64,000 nt of DNA, taken from NCBI GenBank assembly GCA_009760855.2, contig WPIO01000016.1, positions 2,566,001-2,630,000 on the forward strand. The letters are read 5' to 3'. Source of the DNA: Cristatella mucedo (taxonomy: Eukaryota; Bryozoa; Phylactolaemata; Cristatellidae). Positions 1 to 11,365 of the stretch are shown piece after piece; the first letter of the stretch is position 1, and each line of letters begins with the position of its first letter. The notes under the pieces were generated by a model. That model ran no database searches. It was given only the letters and a program-made list of their open reading frames with translations, and was not told where the DNA came from. The position numbers and the translations under genes were made by a program.

Positions 1-410
1 ACTCGCGGGCAGTGCTTCGGGTCTAGCCGGCGACATCTCAATTGCAGGGCGGGGGGGGGGGGGGGTGAGAAAGCCAAAGATCGCCGCCTTGCCTCGAGGT
101 GAGCCAGCATGCCAGCTCGATGCTAGCAGCCAGGGCCGTGACCTTTCAACCAAGTCCCGCGACTTGTCGAGAAAAAGAGAGCGGGATCGGAAAGAAGAGC
201 TTATGACATGCAGTGCGTGCCCTAGCTCTACCGACCCCGTGCGATAACGCGTTGTGCGATACCGGCCCCGTGCGATACCGTACGGTGCGATCGGTCTCCT
301 TGCCGCAAAGACAGATGCAAAAGCAGTGCCACGATCGACGGCAACGAGCTACGACCACCAGTCGCGGGCGGTGCTGCTGTTGCAGCAGCAGCTGTGGCGT
401 TTTGTCGAAC

Positions 411-519
411 CTTTCACATAGTACTTCTTGTTGGCTGCAGAGGTCTCGGTCGGAGCAGAGTCAAGGCGGCGCGTGGAAAGGACCCCGGCTGCTAATGCAG
501 CTTTGCCCACATCCATAAT
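411..519 (-). CDS. Possible Gene A exon near the window edge
   Basis: The acceptor tgccatggctctattcag is followed by IMDVGKAALAAGVLSTRRLD and SAPTETSAANKKYYVK. Phase 0 matches the donor at 695. The end is either TAT|gtgaaa (about 418) or AAAG|gttcga (411). Below this, 1-410 holds no exon I can support; a 16-base G run lies near position 60. Confidence 0.35.
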
Positions 520-694
520 CTGAATAGAGCCATGGCAGAAACGCTTGAGGCGCAAGCAAACTCAGCAATGGTGAGTCTGCTGGCCTGCGGACAGGCTCAG
601 ACTCAGAAGCAGGAGCCACTGCCGAACCGCTGAGCATAATTCGCATGAGCCAGGCAGCAGCACAATAGCACCAGACAACATGTCAGCTACTCAC

Positions 695-941
695 CATGGG
701 ATCGTTCCATGTTCCGAAGTGAAGCTGTGGCACGGCGGCAATAGGTCGCGAAGCTGCAGCTGTGACCGCTCGCCGGGCCCTCGGCCACTGCACAGCAGCG
801 CCAGACCTCGGCAAGGGCACGGCGGCTGAGGCGGAGCGCACAAAGCGGGCTGCACGTCTAGCTGTGGTGTTCGAGTCACGTGAGGCCGGCTTCTCGAGAC
901 CGGTGGACAGCAAGGCTGGGCTGCTTCGCGACAAAGTGACC
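695..941 (-). CDS. Possible Gene A exon (Ser/Arg/Ala-rich)
   Basis: It lies between acceptor caatgtcttctag and a strong donor CCCATG|gtgagtag. Entering in phase 2 gives an open frame ending PQLHFGTWNDPM in phase 0. The composition (Ser, Arg, Ala) differs from the other exons. A plus-strand frame (about 723-1050, ending IVPGSSKPRTIQVA and a stop) looks equally protein-like, so the coding strand here is uncertain. Confidence 0.35.
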
Positions 942-1309
942 CTAGAAGACATTGGCCGGTTGACGTGGCCACATGCATCGAGAGACGGCAAGCAACTACG
1001 AGTAGAGATAGTGCCGGGCTCGTCGAAGCCACGAACCATCCAAGTCGCGTAGCAGCAGCAGCCAATGCACAGGCATTCGAGAGAGGTCTCACCATTATGA
1101 GTTCTTTTTGAGAGATGGCATTGCATTACACCACACAGCAACGACCCCCCCCCACCCCCGAAGCCGGGCGCACGAAAGAGAGAAAATGACAGCGACAGCA
1201 TGATCGTGAAAATGAGGCTGTGAGCCCACGGCATCAGACATCGCTTCTGTGCCCACCACGGCACTCAGTTGCACTTGTCACTTAAACCATCTGACTCAGT
1301 TTGAAGCCA

Positions 1310-1450
1310 CTGATAATAATAATAATGATAAGAATAATGCACTTGATAAAGCGCCCCCAGAGAAGTCAATCTCTTTCTAGGCGCTTTACATTTGCTGCAA
1401 AGAGAAACGCAATTGAATGGTGAGTAATATCATGCTTAATAAACACAACT
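1310..1450 (-). mobile_element. L2 3' tail (solo, 5'-truncated)
   Basis: (ATT)n plus the last ~120 bases of L2 in reverse (cacttgataaagcgccccca, then ggcgctttacatttgctgc). A very short insertion in a Gene A intron. Confidence 0.8.
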
Positions 1451-1784
1451 GATAAACTTAATGCCTAAATTCAAAACATTCGTAACAGGATATCGACCAA
1501 TTTACTTAAGCTAAAGGATCTTTGTGTGTATGTGTGTGTGTGCACGTGTCTGTAACAGAACTCATCATAGCAGGACTCTACAAGCAGCGCAGCTGCAACA
1601 TGATACTTTACTGCTCAAATTGGTCATGTGGTACTACCATCATCAAGTAACTTTGTCAACCCTTTTGTCGAATCCAAGATGTTTAAAAATGCACACAGAA
1701 AACCACTTCTAGACTTCGTCGTCATGTTTAATGTAATGTAATGAGATATATCTCAGTCTGTAACATAACAACGGCGCAACGACC

Positions 1785-1905
1785 AAGAGGATAATAAAAA
1801 TACATTAGTATAGTGCCTTAAAAGAACCGCCTCACTTTCTAGGCATTTTACATAAGCTGTATAGGAAGCATTTCCAAATGATTCGTGGTAACGTCCACAC
1901 GCAGC
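1785..1905 (-). mobile_element. Diverged L2 3' tail
   Basis: Reverse L2 3' end with several changes (gcctcactttctaggcattttacataagctg). It may have been extended by a related element. Confidence 0.5.
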
Positions 1906-2087
1906 AGAAATAGTGTAAATAGTGTAAATATGCACGGGGGAAAAGGACGAAGAGCAAAGACTCACCAAATTCTAGATGCCAATCAGGTGAGTTTCATATG
2001 ATACACTCAAAACCTAAGCAGCTTTCGACATGTGCATGCAGTAGCCAGCAGATCTGATCTCACACAGCATTAAATTTTTTTTTTTTT

Positions 2088-2245
2088 TTGACGATTTAAC
2101 CGTCTCATTTTTCTGCAGGATTAAACACCTTATCGGCTATCATCACGGCTTGCAGTAAGGCAATAAGGGATCGAGCCAGGATTCGAACCCACGACCTCGG
2201 CCGTGAAGAGCGAGCAGCCGACCACCGGTCGGCCGATCACGGCTA
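2088..2245 (-). mobile_element. SINE family 1, reverse
   Basis: Reverse copy starting with a T13 run; aggattcgaacccacgacct is the reversed box B region. It abuts a LINE-B fragment. Confidence 0.65.
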
Positions 2246-2620
2246 ACTTAGAGAAAGTGTGCCACATAGCTGAGTCAGTCAGGACAGCAGTCGAGGTAGT
2301 GAGTAGCCTGGTACTAGCAGCTCAGAACGGCCGGAAAGGAAGTGCAGCAGGAGAACAGACGTCGTGCCACAGATTTGTGGAAGTGAGTTTCACAGTCTAG
2401 GACCTTGGGAGCAAATAGTTCTGTCGCCAGCAGTATGTATGCTGAGGAATGAAACACCTAGTTTACTGTCCATGAATGACCAGAGGGCACGATAAGGCTG
2501 AAACTAGTGCAGCAGTTGAGCTAGGTATTAAGGCGCCAAGCCTGGCAGGTCAGAGTAAGAATACTCTTCGGTATCGACTAAGAGTCATCAGAGTTCCTTG
2601 AGCAACAGATACACACGGCC
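2245..2620 (-). mobile_element. LINE-B-like fragment, reverse
   Basis: The reverse complement holds ggtcctagactgtgaaactc, acttccacaaatctgtgg and ctactcactacctcgactgc, as in LINE-B. It abuts a SINE at 2,088-2,245. It lies between Gene A exons at 4,844 and 941. Confidence 0.6.
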
Positions 2621-4249
2621 GAACCTCCGGGATTTGTTAACTAGTGTTGCAGCCATATTCGTCACCAGTTGAAGGGTATTAATTAATGGTCGTTTTCAGT
2701 AGCCCAGCTAAAACTGAATGGATAGCTAAAGATCTCATTGGCTCTTCCTGGTTCTCTCTGGCCGAAGCATGCAACTCGGTATCGGCCGGATGGCAAAACA
2801 GCACAGTGTCTCTGCAGCTGTTGCTGATTAGAGGCACTTACATGGTCGAGGAAACTTTGTCGACCGAACCCTGTGAAGGAGGACCTTCAGATTCACAGCG
2901 AAGCTGCTCAGCGAATTGAGTCCACGATTCACGCTCTGACCCACAAGGCCTACCATGCCTTGGCTCTTGCACGCCTGGCTAAGCACTGTAGCCGCGCTTC
3001 CAGCGGCTGCATCCAGAGGCCCTTCGAACATCTCAGAACCTTGAGTTAAGGGGGGGGGCCCACTTCTTTTGCTTAACGCCAGTGGCGAGGGAAGCACTCA
3101 GCAGAGCAGCAACTATACAGCTCGCCGGCACGATTCCTGACAGCAACGATGACATCACACCTGCTGCCTGAGTGGTGAGTCGGCACTTCCTGTCTAGTCA
3201 TCCTACGACGTCAGCACTACTATTAACAGCTTGCTGCCACAAGCTTATCGAGCCATGTCTAAAACTCGGACGAGTGCAACGAATTACCCACAATCCACTC
3301 TTTTTAAGAAAGCGTTGATGACAAATCGGCTGCACAAAAGTCAAATTTCGAGTGAATATTTTAGTGCAAAATGTGCAGCACAGAGCTTGGATTCAGAGTG
3401 TATACTAAACTAGGATATCAGTTCGACAGTGCATACACAATTTCACACCACTGTGAGTGCGTTTTCCTGCCATCTATTGCAGCAGCCAATACCAAAATCG
3501 ATTGCAGGGAATTGCATGAGAACATGCATGCGTAAATCTTGCGCGAAATTGTGGGCACTCTTGAACGATAGCCTAGTGTAGTATGCAATCAAAGTCGAGA
3601 TTCGCATAACCAGTTTCTGGTAGATTTTTGGTAAATTCAAATGGATTGCTTTAGTGGCGCGGTCTTTGCAGCAAATTGCAGGAGAAACCCCGAGCACAAT
3701 CACATAAAATTCGGTGGCTTTGCTAAAATGACTAAGCACTACAGAGTCACGTGAAATTTTGAGGCTTACATTGCCAATTTTCGGTCAATTATCGCTCGAT
3801 TAGAGTAATTTGTAGCAGATTACGGTAATTTGCTACACACACTCAGACACGACGATTTCTGGTACCAGATTAGCTCAAACATAACATGTACCAACTTACT
3901 GACCAGAGGGGCTCCTCTGATTTCTTAAATAGGTGAGACAAAATTAACAGAGAGGCCTCAGCTCAATGGATTTAAGAGGTCTGCCATGTATCGTCTGCTG
4001 AGGAGATCGTGCTATGTAGCTCATGTATGCTGGGGTGAACCTGGAATTTGCAACACTTCAAGGTGACTCACTTTCTCGAAAGCCCAGCCGACCCAGCTAC
4101 TTTTGCTTTGCTGTAAAACGTAATTTCGTTGGCTGCTGCACTAACAAGACCTACAGTCGGGCACAATGCACCTGTCCAGGAGATCCAGGCGCGCCAAAAA
4201 CGTCCTTGCACATAGGAAAAGCTGCATGCGCGCAATAGACAACTCTTTC

Positions 4250-4395
4250 CCCCTGGTTTGGCCCTGGGATCGTGGGTGATTGCCCTTGACGACCGAGGTC
4301 GTGGGCTCAAACCCTGCGGCATATGTGAAGCACCTGGATGATCGAGATCAAGCTCATTTAGGGCGCTACACGAACATATTTGATGTACCTACAAA
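4250..4395 (+). mobile_element. SINE family 2 (LINE-tailed)
   Basis: Head gaccgaggtcgtgggctcaaaccctg (box B-like) followed by an L2-like tail: gtgaagcacctggatgatcg, agatcaagctcatttaggg, cgctacacgaac. It is in a Gene A intron. Confidence 0.6.
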
Positions 4396-4843
4396 TTTAG
4401 GGCAGAAGCTAATTAGCAGCCAACAACCAAGGAGAAAGACAGAAGTGCACAAACTAACTGGCATGCAACAACAGCTCAAACAGTGTCCGATCAATGGCCA
4501 CGACTCTCGATCGGGCAGCTGCCACTTTCTCAGTGAACACATGAAAGCATGTGCAAAATGCAATGCACATAGCTCGTAGTAAGAGCTTGCCTCTAGGCAT
4601 GGGTCCAAGCTCGCACATGCCATCATGGGTCCACTCGCATTCACATGCAAGCTTTAGGGCTTGCGTGAATGTCTTTGCGCCTGCTGCAAGTGCACGGAGG
4701 TGAGTGCACTTGAGCACACGCGCAAGTGCACTCACTTCCGTGCACAAGCTGCGCGCGACGGCAGAAGAGCCAGCCTTCACTCGTTCAAGCAACTACCGGG
4801 CAATCGGCTAAGCAAACAGGAAAGGAGCGAAAATCGAACGCAC

Positions 4844-5039
4844 CCGGAGGCATGGGATGAGAGCCCCGTGTCCTGGCAGCTAGAATCCAAGGTGCTGGAG
4901 CCGACGAAGTTGCGAAGGCATCGATAGACAGCGGCACGACTTTGCCTGACCCAGTCTTCGGGCTCCGAGCTGCGCGATTCGGCGCCAAGTGATTCGGCGC
5001 ACAACCAAGAGGTGGCCAGACTCACTAGGAGCTCGATGT
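4844..5039 (-). CDS. Gene A exon
   Basis: The acceptor follows a C-rich pyrimidine tract and ends cccctggttgcag; entry is in phase 1. The peptide is IELLVSLATSWLCAESLGAE, then SSEPEDWVRQSRAAVYRCLR and NFVGSSTLDSS. Hydrophobic helices flank an acidic, Ser-rich loop. The end at CTCCGG|gtgcgt (phase 2) is a guess; the frame stays open to about 4777. Confidence 0.6.
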
Positions 5040-5290
5040 CTGCAACCAGGGGCACGCGGCAACGGGGGGGGGGAGGGAGGGTAGGCGTGAAGCTGCAGCT
5101 TTGGCTCTCGAAATGCCGACCGCTCATTGCTTGCGTGCGTTCGGCAATTTGCGAGACGGCAGAGGCGGATGGGGAACAGGCGGGCAAGGCCAAGCCACCA
5201 GCAGGAAGGCAAACAGCGACTGCTGCAGAAATGCCCAAGTACTGTGCCAAAAATACAAGCAAAGTCCGAACTCGGCTCTGCCGTGCTCAC

Positions 5291-5513
5291 CGATGAGGAA
5301 CTTTGACTTCGACCGTCTTCCACGATCCTCTGCCGATGTTTCCTCATCGTTAAGCAAGAGATTGGCAAGGACACACAGAGCACAGGCTCCTGCTTTCATC
5401 CATCCAATGTCAACAAATTTCTCGCATAGACCTGGAGCGATTCGATGATACTTCACATGAAAAAATGGCAGAGAAAAGCACTCCGAGATTACGTCCACCC
5501 TACTACCGACAAA
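5291..5513 (-). CDS. Gene A exon: armadillo-like helices after the eTud
   Basis: It ends at a strong donor CTCATCG|gtgagc in phase 1. The 5' edge is less certain: acceptor tttag at 5514 (phase 0) or tagtag at 5500. The peptide includes VDVISECFSLPFFHVKYHRI, CEKFVDIGWMKAGACALCVL and ANLLLNDEE, then a charged RGRRSKSK stretch. 'GwxKxxACALCVLANLLLN' is a classic armadillo third-helix pattern. The split Asp codon with 5039 is restored exactly, a strong check on both exons. Confidence 0.65.
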
Positions 5514-6070
5514 CTAAAGGCCAGCGAGTCTGAGGGCTGGTCAGAGACGTTATGCAATTATATAGGTGCACGGGAACCCCAGTGGAACTTCAGCAAAATA
5601 TCCAGGACACGTGTCACGACTGCGAGCCGGGATATTACACGGAGCATGCTCACCCAGAGGGCACACAGCATTCGCCTATTCTTTATTGGCTGAAAGCGCT
5701 CAAGTATAACCCACGCTCAGCTGTCCCTGGTTCTTTGTTTAGCCAAACGTGCTCACATAGAGGGCACGGCTTTCGCCCATTCAAGTTAAGCCGAAGTCAA
5801 GAGGCTATCCGATCTCGCGAGTCGAGCACATGAACCAGTACGAACCAGTCGTCTCCAGTTTGGCCACTGTCTCCCAAGCTGAGCACAGCGGGCGTTTCAA
5901 GCGGCACTTGCAATATCCTATACTCTTACAGAGCCGCTCGACTAAAGACGTCTGCATATGCGCGAGCGCCAGCCACGAGCACAACCGCACAATCGCTCCG
6001 GCTCTGCATTCGAATCCTAGAGCTAGCTACGAAGAGCTTAGGAAAGTGCAAGCTCTAAGAGCGTGGAAAC

Positions 6071-6228
6071 GCTAGATAGCGCCAAGCAGAGTCTCAGACT
6101 ATAAGAAGAAGCTGTTCTTCTTCTCTTCCATGAACATTGCAACGTTCCGCGTATTAAAAAGGGAGCCAGCCTCCTCCGCAGGTGCACCGAGGAAGGGATC
6201 AGCAAAGCTTGGATGCTGGACAAGGACC
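6071..6228 (-). CDS. Possible Gene A exon
   Basis: The acceptor tgtgtccgtctcag lets the phase-1 end of exon 7102 continue as SLSSIQALLIPSSVHLRRRL. If it ends at AGC|gtttcc (6071) it leaves in phase 0 and joins the next exon. The composition is Leu/Ser/Arg-rich and could be helical. The donor is poor and another frame is also open, so the exon is chosen mainly because it bridges the phases. Confidence 0.3.
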
Positions 6229-7101
6229 CTGAGACGGACACACTTATGGTACAACAACGGCCATCCATCCATACAAAAGGCCAGCATTAGCAACAATGCA
6301 TGTAGACAGCGGTTTCATTCATTCCGATCCACATAGCTGCCACTGCAGCAGACACATTTGCCGTGCTGTTTAAACGTATAAAGGTATTCAGACCACAGTC
6401 AAGAAGAACTGCAAGCTCTATTCACCATGGCCACATCGAAGGGATCGTATGGCAAGTGACACTTTTGTCCACGCGGCTACACAGATATGAAGACACAGCT
6501 TCGGCTTTTAAGGACAGGTGTAAAAAGGTCGCAACTTAGATCTCATTCCTAAGACTTAACATATGGTGCAAAATAAGGATGGTAGTTCAATAAACACATT
6601 TTCGAGCTGCAATTTTTGTTTAGAGCTTCTCTCTAAAATCTAAACACCAATCCAAAAAAACTCAAACCCTAAAAATAGAAAATCAAACCACTAAAGCCTA
6701 AAGCTGAGTCCCAAAAAATACAACCCCGAAACACTATGCAAAAAATCTGAGCAGCTTGCTTTGGGAGCAGTGCCCGTAGCAGAAACTGACCTAGCCCTAA
6801 GCAAAAACGACACTGTATTAGTTGACCAAATCGCAAAAGCACCTCGAGCCTCCTAGCGAGCCAATTGGTGGTCAAGTTGGAGAGCTTAGTTTTGATTAAA
6901 TTTTGACTAATATTTATTTGGATTATTTGAATTTAACTTTTCGCACCTAATTGCTGAATGTAAACTCGTCTTATCGGAGCTTTGCCTTCAGGCAGACTGG
7001 TGGGGACAGGGTCGAATCCGGCATGCTAGGGGCACCGCTCTAAAACGAGCTCAAGCTCTGGATGCCTCAGCAAGTGCAGCCACCGTCAAAAGCGCCCTCA
7101 C

Positions 7102-7267
7102 TGGACAGACGCAAATCGCCGAGCTCTGCGTTAAGCAGAAGCTCTCTCAGGTCGGGCCGCAAATGACCGTCGAGGACGAGCTCGCCGATGAACGCGACCA
7201 CCTTGCAGCAGATCTCTGAGAGAGGACAGCGACCCAGCAGCTCCAGCATCCTCTTCGGCGTCTCGTT
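7102..7267 (-). CDS. Gene A exon: SN-like C-terminal part of eTud
   Basis: The acceptor gacacatcatgcag and donor CTGTCCA|gtgagg give phase 0 to 1. The peptide starts NETPKRMLELLGRCPLSEIC, continues CKVVAFIGELVLDGHLRPDL and ends RELLLNAELGDLRLS. The order 'f-x-x-L...cxVVaf...L...lxxxLLxaEL' matches the final helix and strands of the SN-like half. This closes the domain begun at 14336. Confidence 0.65.
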
Positions 7268-7476
7268 CTGCATGATGTGTCTCCCTGAAAGGGAAGCGGC
7301 TGAAGTAGGGCCGGGAGCGGGCGGGCGGGCATGCTCAAGAGTCGATCGGAGTGCTAGGAGATCAATCGAGCGACAGTCGTATCGGTGAATGCCTGCGGGG
7401 AATGATAGAGCCCAGCGGCGGCATTTGCCGGCAGAGGATGGCAAACCAAAGCCGCACGGCAGCGGCGGCTGCCCAC

Positions 7477-7519
7477 AGCAAGCCAGTCCATGGGCACTCG
7501 ATGCTGAGCATGGTTCCAG
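7477..7519 (-). CDS. Gene A 43-nt exon, SN-like part of eTud
   Basis: The acceptor is cgacttgcgttgcag and the donor CTTGCT|gtgggc, phase 2 to 0. The peptide WNHAQHRVPMDWLA fits the 'W-(S)-x-x-A' helix start after the Pro-rich turn of eTud domains. The donor is not ideal and the open frame continues past it, so the 3' edge is uncertain. Confidence 0.45.
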
Positions 7520-8192
7520 CTGCAACGCAAGTCGAGCCGGTAGAAGCCATGACGGCGACATACCGATGACAGTCCTGCCTTTAGAAAGAATGCGCAGAGT
7601 GTCAATGACGTAGCCGAGTGCAGCAATGCTGATCGGCGCAGACCCGACTCCTGAAAATCAAAGCGGCAGCAGGCTGGTGTCACGCATGGCCTCCGACGCC
7701 GGGGACCAGGTTGTCAAATGCAGAAGTCTCTTGCAGCAGGCCACACGTTCAGGTTGCAGACGTCATTCAGGCTACTGGGCTAGCCCGTCGGCCGAGGAGG
7801 CCACCAAGCTTGCTTTTGCGGCCCGATGACGCGGCATCGTTGTAATCGATGCTAGCAGTGGACAAGCGTGCGGTGCGGCACACTCCATGAAGCGTACGGG
7901 TCCGAGACAAGCGACTAGACCGAGAGCTCTGTCGTGGCAGCAGTGGGATGCAAGGTGGCAACGTCAGGAGGATGCGACGGCAACAGGAAACCTCAACCGA
8001 TGGCGCGTCGAGCGCAGGCAGCAGCAGTGACAGCAGCAAGAGCTCAAACTCCGGCGGATAGCAGGCGTGCAGGACCAAACTCGTGCACCTACTGCTAGTC
8101 ACTGAAAGAAGCCGGTGGGATGCACTAGCTGCTGTGATAGTGCGGTGCCGAATGTGCGGTGCTAGATCGCATCGCTCAGACTTGCCACCTAC

Positions 8193-8226
8193 CTGATTTG
8201 CAAGCCTGGAGGCGGTTGGCAGGCGA
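8193..8226 (-). CDS. Gene A 34-nt exon linking the Tudor barrel to the SN-like part
   Basis: A short exon between acceptor catttcaaatccag and donor AAATCAG|gtaggt. It enters in phase 1 and leaves in phase 2, which alone allows exons 10443 and 7519 to join in frame. The peptide is about ACQPPPGLQI, matching the Pro-rich turn that follows the 'CxL' strand in eTud domains. Small exons are easy to misplace, but both splice sites are good. Confidence 0.5.
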
Positions 8227-8664
8227 CTGGATTTGAAATGCAAGGTACGGTCTAAGCTATCATGCCGAGCCAGAGCCGACCCACAAACTTGCTGTCACTA
8301 AGCTCACTACGCTGGAAAAAACGATGCTTTCAGCAATGCACATCTAGTTAGCAGTGTCGGCAGAAAGTGACTGACTCGGCTTCTTCATGCAATTATTGAC
8401 AGCAAATTAGCAATAAATGATTGCAAATATTAGCAACAAATCACGCAATCTTTCCGGCTTTCTTCTCAACCCTGTCCTATCTTAGATCAGCTCCAATATT
8501 TATCCAAGCTACTTTTCACTAAAGGTTCCATCAATGCCTAGATCACCGCCTTTTCTGTATAGGAAACACGGCTGTTGACTAACAAGCATATTTTAGCAAT
8601 AGGCACCACTTCAACAGTGGACCTGCAAGAATATCTTTGAAGACACGAAGCAACAGCAGCTAAG

Positions 8665-8825
8665 TGCTTAATTACTCGTGGGTCTTGGCCTGAGGGCCAG
8701 ATTGCTCGAGCACTTAACGCCCCAGGTCATGAGTTCAAGCCATGCAGTGTGCAATCATTCATTGCCAACCTCAAGTGGAAGCTATAGCCGCTCTTCTGCT
8801 TGCCTACACAAATAAGGCTGCTGTA
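8665..8825 (+). mobile_element. SINE family 1, diverged
   Basis: Body resembles family 1 (gtgtgcaatcattcattgcc, gctatagccgctcttctgc). It lies in a Gene A intron. Confidence 0.4.
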
Positions 8826-9034
8826 AGAGCTGACCTTAACGTTACTTTAAGACCGAGATTGTTGATTTCCGATAAACTGGGAGTAGATACACACTGATAA
8901 CTAATCTGCCAGAAATAACATTCACATGTGGCAATACTAGCTGCGCAATAAAACATTGGCACACAGGGCTGGTCTGAGCAGCAGTCACAATACTTCGGTT
9001 GCACTACAGCCATCTTCGCTTGCAAGACCAATGC

Positions 9035-9172
9035 CCTGCCCTGGTTTGGCCCAGAGGTAAAGAGCTCACCTTTAACGACCAAGCTAGTGGGTTCGAGCCC
9101 TTAGGCACATGTAAAGCGCCTAGATAGAGATTAAGCTCTCTCAGAGTGCTATACAAATGAATTATATGTGTG
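9035..9172 (+). mobile_element. SINE family 2
   Basis: Best match to the L2 tail: aagcgcctagatagagatta followed by agctctctcagagtgctata and caaatgaatta. Box B-like gtgggttcgagccc precedes. Confidence 0.65.
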
Positions 9173-10442
9173 TGCGTGAGTGTAACCGTTTGCAAGACAG
9201 TATGGTGGTAGCTCAATGCAATGCCTTAGTCGACGCTGAGTAATCGAATCGACTCTGTAAATAATTCAACTTCCTATTAGACAGTCGAAGCCAAAATGCA
9301 CGACCGAAAAAATAGATCATACAAGGCAATTGACTAACTAAGCTAGGAGGCGATCAGCAAGGTGAAGATACCTTGCAGCAACAACGCGAGAACGACAAAT
9401 TCACGGTCAAGCTTGGCAGGAAGACGCCACAGTCTGCACAGGAGAGGGCAGGGTGGTGGTGGTGGCGAAAGCTGCCAGTGGTGGTCGCCTCCTGGAAGAA
9501 GCAGCTTGGGAGGAGGAGGGCATATGAAGACGGGCTTTTCTCGTGGCAATCGGCAGGATCGGCGACGGCTGATCGTCAATCAGTCCAACCAATCGCTACA
9601 ACTGCATCGGTTTGCTTTGCTATCTATGAGAAGTGAAAGCTCTCACTCCTGACTTCTATACTGGTGTCATTCGCATCCTCCTGCTTCTGATGCCACATCC
9701 ATGCAGTTGGTTCACTGCGATAGAGTTGCTTTAGGATAATTATTATAATAATCAGAATAAGACATGTGCACAGGACCCTAAGCAAATTAAATCAGATTCT
9801 AGGCACTTCGAATGTCGAGTAAAAGGAAAGGCCTCCATCACTGGTCGACACCTGTGCTCAGTAACTCGAGCAGTCACGAGTTGAAGGTGTCTGCTGATGA
9901 ACGACGTTAATTACTTGCTCCTGAGTGCACCGCCTAATCGCATACTTCGCAGGAAAACACATAAAAAATGCTAAACAGTTGCATCAGCCACTGCACTACC
10001 CAGTCAGCCCCGTGTCGCTCTGTCTACATGCATGAACTGCCACTTACAGTGAATATCGTCTAGTAAAGTAAGGAAAAGATGGGCCGATTCAGTCCGATCC
10101 TCATTTCGGCAGCCTTCATCATGGCAATCGAGGATTGCTTACCAGCTCGACTCGAAACCCCATTTTTGCGATCCCAGACCCGGGTCGCGAACTCCCTAGG
10201 CTAAGGGGCATGTCGAGCAGATGAGCCAAGTTCAAGAGCTTTGCACTACCCAGCCGTCACATCCAGTCAAGTGCTACATTCCTCGGCGAGAGCAATTTTT
10301 CAGAGAATCGAGCTTATCCCTGGAAGGACAGTCCGACGGCCGGCAGGCCAGGCGAGCGATAAATGACTTTGACGGCTGCGGCATGCAAGAGCGACACAGC
10401 TGGTGAGGTGAGCCTCGTCCTCGGCTCTCGGGTGCGGCTCAC

Positions 10443-10584
10443 CTCGCAGCGTGCACAGTACAGCATCCGGATTCACGTGTGACAGCGCACTGCACTCGCA
10501 ATACAGCTGGTCGAGTGTGGCGATGCAGATCCGGCCATAGTCGATAGCAAGCAGCTTGTAAGTGATGCCAGACACGGCGAGGAC
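10443..10584 (-). CDS. Gene A exon: extended Tudor core (IDYG)
   Basis: The acceptor gctctcattgcag and donor CTGCGAG|gtgagc give phase 0 to 1. The peptide VLAVSGITYKLLAIDYGRIC is followed by IATLDQLYCECSALSHVNPD and AVLCTLR. This is the diagnostic Tudor strand: v-v-x-I-D-Y-G, a downstream L-Y, and the P-x-A-x-x-C-x-L segment that leads into the SN-like part. Asn, which usually follows DYG and contacts dimethylarginine, is Arg here. Confidence 0.75.
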
Positions 10585-11176
10585 CTGCAATGAGAGCCGC
10601 TCGGAGCAAAACGGAGCATGTGTGGCGCCGGACACGCATGCTAACGAGCATCGAGCAGCCGACAGCTGCTGACTCTGAACCGAGACGAGAAGCACTCACT
10701 GCTGCAGCAGCAGCGAGCGCTTCATTGCCCACAAGGGATTTAAGGAGCAAACGTGGCAAGAATCCGATCGGCCACCACTGCCACAAGTGTCCTACTTTAC
10801 CGTGGCTTTAATTTTTTAAAATTTAAAATTTTTTAAAATTTTTAGTAACCAGCACAGAAAAGCCGTCGGCATGGCGTCCCAGTTCTGTTCCGGCACGCAA
10901 CCACTAGCATCAGGTCGCCCGAGGTCAAGCAGCTCGACATCTCTTCGTTGGCACTCACTTCCACGAGTGGCAGTAGGGATTCTCCCCTAAGTCACAATTG
11001 GCAGCTTGCCGGGATGAACGAGCCTATCTTATAGTCTGCTTTCGAAGGAGCACATGACTCGGCCGAGCCAGCCGATGAGGGCAAGCCGCGCACTAATTTT
11101 CCTAGCCAGCTCAGAGTTGTGCTGCTTCCTCTTGTCGACTTTGCGGTGGGCGAAAACATGGCTGCTTGGCTAGAAT

Positions 11177-11365
11177 AATAATAATAATAATAATATTGCA
11201 CTTGATAAAGCGCCCTCAGAGAACTTAATCTCTTTCTAGGCGCTTTACATTTGCTGCAAAGTGATACGCAATAGAATAGTAAGTAAAATCATGCTTGAAA
11301 AACAAACAAAATGAATAACATGGTTAGGGGTTACATGCACTGGGTCAGCATGCAAATGTGGTTAG
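11177..11365 (-). mobile_element. L2 3' tail
   Basis: (ATT)n followed in reverse by the L2 3' UTR up to the gggtcagcatgcaaatgtgg segment. It lies in the Gene A intron between exons 12,701 and 10,584. Confidence 0.8.

Noticed and set aside
762-1052. Plus-strand frame ending in a stop at 1,050
   Set aside because: The composition is protein-like, but the minus strand has a strong acceptor and donor and fits the phase of Gene A; left as an alternative only.
9372-9433. Possible Gene A exon with good acceptor (ccctctcctgtgcag) and donor (CTGCAAG|gtatct)
   Set aside because: Including it breaks the phase chain to exons 8,226 and 7,519, and the chain without it reproduces the eTud pattern. It could still be an alternative exon.
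10811-10845. AT-rich palindromic stretch of ttttaaaattt type
   Set aside because: Low-complexity sequence; no terminator or origin function can be argued in this setting.
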